Both the position numbers and the translations under genes were made by a program. The notes below the pieces were generated by a model, which was given only the letters and a program-made list of their open reading frames with translations, had not been told where the DNA came from and ran no database searches. 17,598 bases of DNA from Lachnospiraceae bacterium (GTDB taxonomy: Bacteria > Bacillota > Clostridia > Lachnospirales > Lachnospiraceae): the NCBI GenBank assembly GCA_015258095.1, contig JABZIV010000006.1, positions 1 to 17,598 on the forward strand, read 5' to 3'. Below are positions 1-5,965 of this stretch, piece by piece (position 1 is the stretch's first letter; every line of letters begins with the position of its first letter).

Positions 1-114
1 CCGTTTGACAAGGCGTTTTCCCATAGTAAAATAAAAGACATCGGCGTGCATATCGGCTGTGCAGGAGAGAAGATTCACGCGTATTTTCAGCAGATTGCAG
101 TGCAGGATGAATGA
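1..114 (+). CDS. C-terminal end of an unidentified upstream gene (partial)
   Basis: Reading frame 1 is open from the first base and stops at a TGA at 112-114, giving a 37-residue tail that ends IAVQDE. Its codon use resembles the phosphonate genes and it lies on the same strand, 79 bases before the PEP mutase start, with no terminator hairpin between. It is therefore probably an earlier gene of the same unit. The tail carries no motif I can assign to a family, so no function is proposed. A glycan- or lipid-modifying enzyme would suit the context, but that is only inference from position. Confidence 0.6.
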   Translation, partial: PFDKAFSHSKIKDIGVHIGCAGEKIHAYFQQIAVQDE

Positions 115-167
115 AATAGAGAAATAGAAGAAAAGCGAAATAGTAGAATAGAGAAATAGAAGAAAAG
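115..167. repeat. A-rich direct repeat before the PEP mutase gene
   Basis: A 21-base A/G-rich unit is repeated exactly at 115-135 and 147-167 (period 32), and a partial third copy follows near 171-184. It fills the gap between the upstream gene and the PEP mutase gene. It has no dyad symmetry and no T-run, so it is not a terminator. It may be a slippage-made repeat or a spacer that keeps the ribosome binding site unstructured. Confidence 0.6.
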
Positions 168-193
168 GATAATAGAAGAACAGGAGAGTAAGT

Positions 194-2221
194 ATGAAAG
201 CATTGATTTTAAATTCCGGGAAGGGAAGCCGGATGGGGGATCTCACGAAAGATCACCCGAAGTGTATGACGGAACTTGCCAGTATGGAGACGATTTTAAG
301 TCGGCAGTTGCATCAGATTCATGAGTTGGGGATTCAGGAAGTGGTGATTACGACCGGTCCGTTCGAGGAGAAGCTCATGCATTATGTGGAGAGCTTGGGA
401 CTGGACTTAAACTATCATTTTGTACGGAATCCGCTGTATGAAGAAACAAACTATATCTATTCCATCTATCTTGCGAAAGAACTTCTGGAGGATACCGATC
501 TCCTGCTTATGCATGGGGATCTTGTCGTGGAGGATGAGGTTTTCTTCGATTTCTGTGAGCAGGAAGGTTCTTTTATGGCGGGAAGCACGACAAAAGAACT
601 TCCGGAGAAAGACTTCAAAGCGGAAATCACGAACGGGAAGATTTCGAAAATAGGAATCTATTGTTTTGACCATGCGTACAGCGCGGAGCCGCTTTACAAA
701 CTGACGAAAGAAGACTGGAAGGTATGGCTTTCCGCCATCATCGATTTCTGCGAAAGAGAGGAAGGCGGCACACCCTGGAAGAAGCAGTATGCGGAGGAAG
801 CGTTCAATACGGTTTCCGAGCGGATGGCGTTGAAACTCTATGACGCGGGAGAGAAGCTCTGTCAGGAGGTGGACAATCCGGAAGACCTTGCGGTGGTGAT
901 GCATCTTCTTTCCGCGGTGAAAAAACGGACGGTTTACCTCTCTTTTTCAACGGATATCCTGCATGATGGTCATTTTTTCCTGATCCGGAGAGCGAAGCGA
1001 CTCGGAAGAGTGATTATCGGCGTGCTCACCGATGAAGTCGTATCTTCTTATAAGCGCTACCCTCTTCTTCCTTTTAGCGAGCGAAAAGCGATGTTTGAGA
1101 ATATTTCCGGGGTATACCGGGTTGTAGAGCAGGATACTCTCTCTTACCGGAAGAACCTGGAACGCTTTAAACCGGATTTCGTGGTGCACGGCGATGATTG
1201 GCAGAGCGGTTTTCAGAGGCCGATTCGAGATGAAGTATGCAGTATCCTTGCGGAGTATGGCGGTAAACTTGTGGAGTTTCCCTACAATAGAAACGAAAGG
1301 TATCAGGACCTCGATAAGCGGAGTCGGGCAGACCTTGCGATGCCGGATTTTCGAAGAGGACGGCTTCGGAGAGAACTGAAGCTGAAAGGCTTCGTGAATG
1401 CGATGGAGGCGCATGACGGTCTGACGGGTCTCATCGTTGAGAATACGAAGGTCTATAAAGAGGGAGCCGCCCATCAGTTTGATGCGATGTGGGTCAGTTC
1501 TCTTTGCGATTCTACGGCGAAAGGAAAGCCGGATATCGAACTTGTGGATATGAGTTCCCGCTTCCGTACGATTGAGGATATTACGGAAGTCACGACGAAA
1601 CCCATTATCTTTGACGGAGACACCGGAGGAATTAAAGAACACTTTGTCTACACGGTGCGCTCTTTGGAGCGTCTCGGCGTATCGATGGTGATTATCGAAG
1701 ATAAGACCGGCTTGAAGAAGAACTCTCTCTTCGGAACGGAAGTCGAGCAGACGCAGGACAGCATCGCTCATTTTTCGGAGAAGATTCGTGCCGGAAAGAA
1801 TGCGCAGCGGACGAAGGAATTCATGATTTGTGCCCGTATTGAGAGCCTGATTTTGGAGAAGGGGATGGAGGATGCCCTGGAACGCGCCTTTGCCTTTGTG
1901 AAAGCGGGGGCGGATGCCATCATGATCCATAGCAGAAAGAAGGACCCGACGGAGATTTTCACTTTTATCGAGCGTTTTCGCGCGGAAGATAAGGAAACCT
2001 ACATCGTCCTTGTTCCGACCAGTTTTGATGTGGTAAAAGAAGAAGAGTTTAAGGCGCGCGGGGCAAATGTGGTCATTTATGCGAACCAGCTTATGCGGGC
2101 GACCGTTCCGGCGATTCAGAAAGCGGCGGAGAGTATTCTTACACATGAAAGGGCGGAGGAGTGCGACAGCTTCCTGATGCCGTTTAAAGAAATTATCCGT
2201 TTGATTCCGGAGGAAGAGTAG
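194..2221 (+). CDS. aepX: Trifunctional nucleotidyltransferase / cytidylyltransferase / phosphoenolpyruvate mutase
   Basis: This 675-residue protein has three domains. Residues 1 to about 240 form a LicC/PntC-like nucleotidyltransferase with the nucleotide-binding motif GKGSR at 9-13, a probable metal aspartate in HGD at 107-109, and a late DNPEDLA. Residues about 245-385 form a TagD-type cytidylyltransferase with the HxGH motif (H257-D-G-H260). Residues about 390-660 form phosphoenolpyruvate mutase, with the metal-binding DGDTGG at 474-479 and the catalytic signature EDKxGxKxNS at 502-511. PEP mutase rearranges PEP to phosphonopyruvate, the entry step of nearly all C-P bond biosynthesis. The unfavourable equilibrium is pulled forward by the decarboxylase encoded at 3723-4838. 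By family knowledge, LicC/PntC-type domains make CMP-activated phosphonates, so one or both transferase domains probably activate the product for attachment to a surface polymer. The start is an ATG with AGGAG seven bases upstream. PEP mutases usually run near 300 residues, or near 430 with one transferase domain, so carrying two is notable. No transmembrane segment is seen. Confidence 0.93.
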   Translation: MKALILNSGKGSRMGDLTKDHPKCMTELASMETILSRQLHQIHELGIQEVVITTGPFEEKLMHYVESLGLDLNYHFVRNPLYEETNYIYSIYLAKELLEDTDLLLMHGDLVVEDEVFFDFCEQEGSFMAGSTTKELPEKDFKAEITNGKISKIGIYCFDHAYSAEPLYKLTKEDWKVWLSAIIDFCEREEGGTPWKKQYAEEAFNTVSERMALKLYDAGEKLCQEVDNPEDLAVVMHLLSAVKKRTVYLSFSTDILHDGHFFLIRRAKRLGRVIIGVLTDEVVSSYKRYPLLPFSERKAMFENISGVYRVVEQDTLSYRKNLERFKPDFVVHGDDWQSGFQRPIRDEVCSILAEYGGKLVEFPYNRNERYQDLDKRSRADLAMPDFRRGRLRRELKLKGFVNAMEAHDGLTGLIVENTKVYKEGAAHQFDAMWVSSLCDSTAKGKPDIELVDMSSRFRTIEDITEVTTKPIIFDGDTGGIKEHFVYTVRSLERLGVSMVIIEDKTGLKKNSLFGTEVEQTQDSIAHFSEKIRAGKNAQRTKEFMICARIESLILEKGMEDALERAFAFVKAGADAIMIHSRKKDPTEIFTFIERFRAEDKETYIVLVPTSFDVVKEEEFKARGANVVIYANQLMRATVPAIQKAAESILTHERAEECDSFLMPFKEIIRLIPEEE

Positions 2222-2481
2222 TTCCGCATTTTGTGTATGGAGAAAAAGCGGTTCTTTAGTTTGGGGTTCATGGATAATCCATTCCTCGTTCGGAGACGGA
2301 GAATTTTACAAAATACAAAAAAATATATTTTCCCGTACGGCAGTTTGCGCTAGAATATAGCAGAATTTTTGGACTGATTTTAAGGCACGGTTTTCATGGA
2401 AGGACGGAGAAGAGAAAGGACAGGCAGCAGGGAAGAACCTTGAAGAACGTGCCGGATTTTGTATAGGGTTTGGGGAAGAAT
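2222..2481 (+). promoter_or_regulatory. 260-base gap with a possible weak promoter
   Basis: No gene is convincing here. An AT-rich stretch at 2305-2335 is followed by a possible -10 TAGAAT at 2351-2356. The best -35 at 17-base spacing is TTTTCC at 2328-2333, which is poor. ATGGATAATCCAT at 2270-2282 is a palindrome without a T-run. The gap is unusually long for this otherwise tight cluster, so it may hold a separate promoter or leader for the dehydrogenase gene. Confidence 0.3.
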
Positions 2482-3708
2482 ATGAGAAAAGAAGTGATCG
2501 AGGCGCAGATTGTTCTCGGAACAGGCGATGTGAAGGAGGAACTCGGAGATTTCATTCGAAGAAATGCCTGGAAGAAAATCTTTCTTGTAGCGGGGAAGTC
2601 CTTTGACACGCTTCCGCTGGGAGAGGAGTTTTGGACGCTTACGGAAGAACTGAAATTAGAGGTGGAACGTTTTTCCGCCTTTTCGGTGAATCCGCTTTTT
2701 CAGGAAGCGGTGGAAGGAGCCCGTGCTTTTCGGGATTTTTCTGCGGATGTCATCTTTGCCGTGGGAGGCGGTTCCGCTATGGATACGGCAAAGTGCATCA
2801 AGCTCTTTTCTTCCATATCGGAGAAAGAGCTTCTGAAAACCCCATGGAAGGACAACGGCGTTCCGCTTCTTGCGGTTCCCACGACCGCGGGAACCGGTTC
2901 GGAAAGTACGCCGTTTGCCGTACTGTATAAGGATGGGGAGAAGATTTCCGTAGAGGATGAAAGTATTTATCCTTTGATTCGGGTGGAAGATGCGAGAAGC
3001 CTTCGTACGCTTCCGCTATTCCAGAAGAAAGCCTGTCTTCTGGATGCCTTGAGTCATGCGATGGAATCGATCTGGTCTAAAGCAAGTGAAGGGGACAATC
3101 TCTACTACGGAAAGGAAGCGATTGAGCGGATTCTTCGCTATAGTGATGCCTATCTGGAAGGAGAGGAGGAGGCGCTGAAAGAGATTGCCTATGCGGCAAA
3201 TCTCGCCGGGAAAGCCATTGCGATTACGAAAACAACCGGCGGACACGCCCTGTCTTATAAGCTGGGTTCCCTTTTCCGGCTGCCGCACGGACTGGCTACC
3301 GCGATGGTGAATAAAGAGTTATATCCCATATCCGTATCTCATCTTCGTCCGGAGGAGGAGGAGAATTTCCGCAGCCTCGCCCATTGCCTCAGGGCGAAAG
3401 ACATCGAGGGCGGCGTTGTTGCCTATCGTGCTTTTCTGGATAAGATGGATATCCTTCCGAAGGAGACGCGGTTCTTCCTGGAAAACCTCGACAAGAAGGT
3501 CTTAGAGGAAGGGATAAGGAAGATGGAGAAGGAAGGCACGCTTCCGAAAGATTTACAGACGGAAATTCCCGAAGCGGAAGAAGCCTTGTTGGAGAAGGCT
3601 GTCGTGCTTCTCGTTCATTCCGTGAATCAGGAGCGGATGAAGAATCATCCGGTTACGCTCTCGGAGAAAGAGCTGGACACGCTTTATAGAAAGATACTAC
3701 TCATGTAG
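2482..3708 (+). CDS. Iron-containing alcohol dehydrogenase, probable phosphonoacetaldehyde reductase
   Basis: This 408-residue protein is a complete group III (iron-type) alcohol dehydrogenase. It has the cofactor motif GGGSAMDTAK at 95-104, PTTAGTGSE at 133-141, and all four metal ligands: D188 and H192 in DALSH, H255 in GGHA and H269 in LPHG. The 14-residue gap between the last two histidines matches the family. Next to PEP mutase and phosphonopyruvate decarboxylase, the natural substrate is phosphonoacetaldehyde, reduced with NAD(P)H to 2-hydroxyethylphosphonate as PhpC/FomC-type enzymes do. The substrate is inferred from context. I chose ATG 2482 because GGGG at 2472-2475 sits six bases before it; an in-frame TTG at 2470 would overlap that site. 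The gene ends 14 bases before the decarboxylase start, so the two are surely cotranscribed. Confidence 0.88.
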   Translation: MRKEVIEAQIVLGTGDVKEELGDFIRRNAWKKIFLVAGKSFDTLPLGEEFWTLTEELKLEVERFSAFSVNPLFQEAVEGARAFRDFSADVIFAVGGGSAMDTAKCIKLFSSISEKELLKTPWKDNGVPLLAVPTTAGTGSESTPFAVLYKDGEKISVEDESIYPLIRVEDARSLRTLPLFQKKACLLDALSHAMESIWSKASEGDNLYYGKEAIERILRYSDAYLEGEEEALKEIAYAANLAGKAIAITKTTGGHALSYKLGSLFRLPHGLATAMVNKELYPISVSHLRPEEEENFRSLAHCLRAKDIEGGVVAYRAFLDKMDILPKETRFFLENLDKKVLEEGIRKMEKEGTLPKDLQTEIPEAEEALLEKAVVLLVHSVNQERMKNHPVTLSEKELDTLYRKILLM

Positions 3709-3722
3709 AGGAGGAGAAAAAG

Positions 3723-4838
3723 ATGAAAGTAGAAGCATTTCTGGACAGGATTCCGTCCGATTTCTTTACGGGCGTACCCGATTCTCAGTTAAAAGCGCTC
3801 TGCGATGCTTTGATGGAACGCTACGGGATTTCGGAACGGCATATTATTGCAGCAAATGAAGGAAATGCGGTAGCACTTGCGACCGGACATTTTCTCGCGA
3901 GCGGAGAAGTGCCTACCGTGTATCTCCAAAACAGCGGCGAAGGCAATGCCATGAATCCGCTCGCTTCTTTATGCGCGAAGGGGGTTTATGCGATTCCGCT
4001 TCTCCTTGTCATCGGCTACCGCGGGGAACCGGGGGTAAAGGATGAACCCCAGCATCTCTTTCAGGGAGAAATCACTCTCTCTTTTCTCGATATGATGGAG
4101 ATTCCCTATTTTATTTTAGAGAAGGAGACAACGGAAGAAGAACTTACGGAGGTCCTGCGCGGTTTTGCAGCGGTTTTCCGGGAGGGAAGGCAGGCTGCCA
4201 TTGTGGTGAAGAAGGGAGCCCTGGAGAAGAGCACGGCATTCCCCTATCGAAATCGGTATACGCTCATCAGAGAGGACGCAATCAGAACCGTGCTTTCCTA
4301 TACGGGAAAGAGTCCGGTCGTTTCCACGACGGGAAAAATCAGTCGGGAAGTGTATGAGATACGGGATGCGCGAGGAGAAGGACACGGTCTGGACTTTCTT
4401 ACGGTTGGCTCCATGGGACACGCGAGTTCGATTGCGCTCGGGATTGCGCTGCAAAAAAAAGGAGAAAAGGTCTTCTGCCTTGACGGAGACGGGGCGGTGC
4501 TTATGCATCTCGGGGCGATGGCAACGATAGGAGCCTCCGCGCCGAAAAACTTTGTGCACATCCTCTTTAACAATGAAGCGCATGAGACCGTTGGCGGACA
4601 GCCTACAGTATCGGCTTCCGTGCAGTATGGAAAACTGGCGGAGGCTGTGGGATACCGGAAGTACCGAAAAGTCGAAGAGCGGGAAAGTTTGGAGAAAGCC
4701 TTACAAGAGATGGCAGAGGAAGAAGGACCGATTCTGATCGAGATTTGCTGTGCCTTACATTCCCGAGCAGACCTCGGTAGACCGAAGAGCTCACCGCTGG
4801 AGAACAAGAAGGCTTTCATGCAGTCCTTAAAGGACTAA
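3723..4838 (+). CDS. aepY: Phosphonopyruvate decarboxylase
   Basis: This 371-residue thiamine diphosphate enzyme decarboxylates phosphonopyruvate to phosphonoacetaldehyde, the irreversible step that makes PEP mutase flux productive. The N-terminal PYR domain shows ANEGNAVALATG with the catalytic-type glutamate E46, followed by YLQNSGEGNAMNPL. The PP domain carries the thiamine motif from GDG at 255-257 to NN at 283-284, with AHETVGGQPT after it, which is characteristic of the phosphonopyruvate/sulfopyruvate decarboxylase family. Length is normal for Fom2/AepY single-chain enzymes. The gene is preceded by AGGAGG nine bases from its ATG and lies 14 bases after the dehydrogenase. Sulfopyruvate decarboxylase is the closest alternative, but the PEP mutase partner decides for phosphonopyruvate. 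Confidence 0.93.
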   Translation: MKVEAFLDRIPSDFFTGVPDSQLKALCDALMERYGISERHIIAANEGNAVALATGHFLASGEVPTVYLQNSGEGNAMNPLASLCAKGVYAIPLLLVIGYRGEPGVKDEPQHLFQGEITLSFLDMMEIPYFILEKETTEEELTEVLRGFAAVFREGRQAAIVVKKGALEKSTAFPYRNRYTLIREDAIRTVLSYTGKSPVVSTTGKISREVYEIRDARGEGHGLDFLTVGSMGHASSIALGIALQKKGEKVFCLDGDGAVLMHLGAMATIGASAPKNFVHILFNNEAHETVGGQPTVSASVQYGKLAEAVGYRKYRKVEERESLEKALQEMAEEEGPILIEICCALHSRADLGRPKSSPLENKKAFMQSLKD

Positions 4839-4884
4839 AAGGCAGACTGCAAAGGACTGAATAATTATTTTTTGATTTTTTTTT
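4821..4884 (+). terminator. Probable terminator of the phosphonate unit
   Basis: CAGTCCTT at 4821-4828 pairs perfectly with AAGGACTG at 4852-4859, spanning the decarboxylase stop codon, and T-rich sequence follows from 4866 to 4884. A second AAAGGACT at 4829-4836 can instead pair with the same left arm, so two hairpins compete. The pairing is clear; the T-tract is interrupted and starts a few bases late. Confidence 0.5.
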
Positions 4885-4983
4885 GAAAATTACTTATATA
4901 AAATAATATAGATACGATATTGTATACTAAGAGGAACAAATATACAGAGAGAAAATAAAAAACATTAAATTTTAATTTTTCTA

Positions 4984-5011
4984 TTGACTCCTCGAAAATA
5001 TCTGTTATAAT
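4984..5011 (+). promoter_or_regulatory. Sigma-A-type promoter of the riboswitch/CAP-protein transcript
   Basis: TTGACT at 4984-4989 and a perfect TATAAT at 5006-5011 are separated by 16 bases. A TG one base before the -10 box makes it an extended -10. The upstream 120 bases are very AT-rich. Transcription would start near 5018, giving a leader of about 415 nt before the CAP-protein gene. Confidence 0.85.
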
Positions 5012-5018
5012 CCAAGAT

Positions 5019-5067
5019 GTAAGCGAATTGGATAGCTTGTCGGAACAGAGACAAGACTCTTGCTTAC
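5019..5067 (+). promoter_or_regulatory. 5'-terminal stem-loop of the leader RNA
   Basis: GTAAGC at 5019-5024 pairs with GCTTAC at 5062-5067. Inside it CTTGTC at 5036-5041 pairs with GACAAG at 5050-5055. The structure would begin almost exactly at the predicted transcript start, so it may protect the 5' end. It precedes the first aptamer and has no T-run. Confidence 0.45.
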
Positions 5068-5082
5068 CAGCAGATTCTGACC

Positions 5083-5160
5083 GGATCTGTTTGAGCAAAA
5101 CCGGAGAAATTCGGTGACGCAAAGCTATAGGGCCTGTAAAATGGCAGCCAGTTGCGATCT
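5083..5160 (+). ncRNA. GEMM-I riboswitch aptamer 1 (A at the ligand-selecting position)
   Basis: The hallmark GACGCAAAGC lies at 5116-5125, directly after a P2 hairpin ACCGGA-GAAA-TTCGGT (5100-5115) with the conserved GAAA tetraloop. P3 contains GCC 5132-5134 paired with GGC 5143-5145, then AGCCAGTTGC. The intercalating adenosine (Vc2 A47) corresponds to A5121 and the ligand-pairing cytosine (C92) to C5155. Aligning GCAAA before P2 puts A5094 at Vc2 position 20. In this class G20 marks c-di-GMP selectivity, while A20 is the signature of the GEMM-Ib variants that bind 3',3'-cGAMP or both ligands. A weak P1 is possible between 5083-5093 and 5149-5160. Class assignment is firm; ligand preference is inference. 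Confidence 0.93.
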
Positions 5161-5189
5161 TCTTATAGGAAGATGTATAAAACTATACA
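5157..5189 (+). other. Two small hairpins between aptamer 1 and its terminator
   Basis: ATCTTC at 5157-5162 pairs with GAAGAT at 5169-5174, and TGTATA at 5174-5179 pairs with TATACA at 5184-5189, each perfectly over six base pairs. The first overlaps the presumed 3' strand of aptamer P1, so it could form only when P1 is open. They probably belong to the switching region. Confidence 0.45.
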
Positions 5190-5216
5190 GACTTTTTCAT
5201 ATTGAAGATACGGTTA

Positions 5217-5257
5217 GCTGGCAACTAGGAAGGGAATCCTAGGTGTCGGTTTTTTTT
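5217..5257 (+). terminator. Intrinsic terminator forming the expression platform of aptamer 1
   Basis: The arm at 5217-5230 pairs with 5237-5250 over 14 positions (13 pairs, three of them G-U wobbles, one A-G mismatch), with an AGGGAA loop and a run of eight T at 5250-5257. The left arm contains GCAACT (5221-5226), which is also complementary to AGTTGC (5150-5155) at the 3' end of aptamer 1, the segment holding the ligand-contacting C5155. That pairing, extended by CC 5148-5149 with GG 5228-5229 around a bulge, would act as anti-terminator. Ligand binding should therefore favour termination. The structure is seen; the direction of control is inferred. Confidence 0.85.
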
Positions 5258-5285
5258 ACCCGAAAAGAGCATTCTTTTCACAACA

Positions 5286-5374
5286 TATGGTTCCAAGGGA
5301 ACCATGGCAAACCCGGGGAAACCCGGCGACGCAAAGCTATAGGGACTGTAAAATGTCAGCCAGCTGCAATCATA
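5286..5374 (+). ncRNA. GEMM-I (c-di-GMP-I) riboswitch aptamer 2 (G at the ligand-selecting position)
   Basis: A second GACGCAAAGC lies at 5328-5337. It follows a P2 hairpin CCGGG-GAAA-CCCGG (5313-5326) with the same GAAA tetraloop. P3 uses GAC 5344-5346 with GTC 5355-5357, a compensatory change from GCC/GGC in aptamer 1. The bases corresponding to Vc2 A47, C92 and G20 are A5333, C5367 and G5306, the canonical c-di-GMP set. No T-run follows before the CAP gene; the downstream Shine-Dalgarno hairpin suggests translational control. The two copies are close in P3 but differ in P2 and flanks, so duplication is not recent. Confidence 0.93.
5287..5305 (+). other. Perfect 8-bp hairpin before aptamer 2
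   Basis: ATGGTTCC at 5287-5294 pairs perfectly with GGAACCAT at 5298-5305 around an AAG loop, immediately before the GGCAAA of aptamer 2. TATGGTT (5286-5292) can instead pair with AATCATA (5368-5374) just after the aptamer, as an outer P1. The two structures exclude each other, which suggests a ligand-dependent rearrangement. Confidence 0.5.
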
Positions 5375-5407
5375 AAGCCCCTGACCAGGGTGAGTGATTC
5401 TGCTCCT

Positions 5408-5429
5408 GACTCCCTCGCAAGAAGGAGTT
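5408..5429 (+). promoter_or_regulatory. Hairpin hiding the Shine-Dalgarno site of the CAP-protein gene
   Basis: GACTCC at 5408-5413 pairs with GGAGTT at 5424-5429, which contains the AAGGAG ribosome binding site of the ATG at 5434. An alternative pairing of AGGG and AGT (from 5377-5395) with ACTCCCT (5409-5415) would free that site. AGGG can also fold back on CCCT nearby. This set of competing helices looks like a translational expression platform for aptamer 2. Which state the ligand favours cannot be read from the sequence. Confidence 0.5.
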
Positions 5430-5433
5430 AAGT

Positions 5434-5865
5434 ATGAAAAAGGTAGTAAGATTTATTTTACTTACAGCATTATTTACCGCAATATTTGCAATGACAGCCT
5501 TTGCTGCAAAAGGTGATGCAAAAGCCGCATTCGCAAAAGTAAATGAAATTAGAGTAGCAAATGGATTGAATCCGCTTAGCTGGAATTACCAGGTTGAGAA
5601 CGCCGCTAAGGTAAGAGCAAACGAAATCGTTGGAAGCTTTTCCCACACAAGACCGGATGGAAGACCTTGGTATACAGCTGATGACAAAGTTCTCTATGGC
5701 GAGAATCTTGCACAGTATTATGACAGCGCGGAAGAAGTTGTAGCAGCTTGGATGAATTCTCCTTCTCACAGAGCAAACATCTTAAAAGGCGATTTCAAGA
5801 GCGGCGCAATCTTCACTGTTGAAGTAGACGGAGAAGTTTACTGGGCAGAGGAATTTGGAATCTAA
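5434..5865 (+). CDS. Small secreted CAP-domain (SCP/PR1, YkwD-like) protein
   Basis: This 143-residue protein has a signal peptide (MKK, then a hydrophobic run, probable cleavage near AFA at 22-25) followed by one CAP domain and almost nothing else. The CAP signatures are SHTRPDG with H71, YGENLA with E90, and the helix around E101 to WMNSPSHRANIL with H112, which together give the cavity His/Glu set. Bacterial CAP proteins are secreted and mostly of unknown activity; some are associated with spores, cell wall or adhesion. At 143 residues this is a near-minimal form. The gene uses more AT-rich codons than its neighbours. It is the only gene between its promoter and terminator, so the tandem riboswitches serve this one product. 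Extracellular location is well supported; a surface or lifestyle-switch role is inferred from riboswitch control. Confidence 0.9.
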   Translation: MKKVVRFILLTALFTAIFAMTAFAAKGDAKAAFAKVNEIRVANGLNPLSWNYQVENAAKVRANEIVGSFSHTRPDGRPWYTADDKVLYGENLAQYYDSAEEVVAAWMNSPSHRANILKGDFKSGAIFTVEVDGEVYWAEEFGI

Positions 5866-5933
5866 AAGATAGTGGAAATATAGTGTGAAGAAAGTACGAT
5901 AAAAGAAACGTGAAACCTAAAAAAGAAGGAAAG

Positions 5934-5965
5934 GGACTGCCGACAGATCATCGGTAGTCCTTTTT
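5934..5965 (+). terminator. Intrinsic terminator after the CAP-protein gene
   Basis: GGACTGCCGA at 5934-5943 pairs with TCGGTAGTCC at 5951-5960 (ten pairs, one G-U) around a seven-base loop, followed by TTTTT. It closes the riboswitch/CAP transcript. Between here and the next ATG at 6071 I see only a small AAAAAG/CTTTTT foldback near 6005-6020 and no convincing promoter. Confidence 0.9.

Noticed and set aside
947..2146. A 399-codon open frame on the - strand opposite the PEP mutase gene
   Set aside because: It is antisense to a protein with intact motifs in all three domains, has no recognisable domain, and is a by-product of codon bias in the + strand gene.
2270..2353. A 27-codon frame (MDNPFLVRRRR...) in the gap before the dehydrogenase gene, as a possible leader peptide
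   Set aside because: It has only a weak ribosome site, no attenuator hairpin follows, and one short frame of this size is expected by chance.
2470..2481. TTG start for the iron-type dehydrogenase
   Set aside because: It overlaps the GGGG ribosome site that serves the ATG at 2482, and it would add only four residues before the normal family start.
5243..5431. A 62-codon + strand frame inside the leader
   Set aside because: It covers terminator 1 and riboswitch aptamer 2, whose conserved RNA bases explain the sequence. The translation has no motif.
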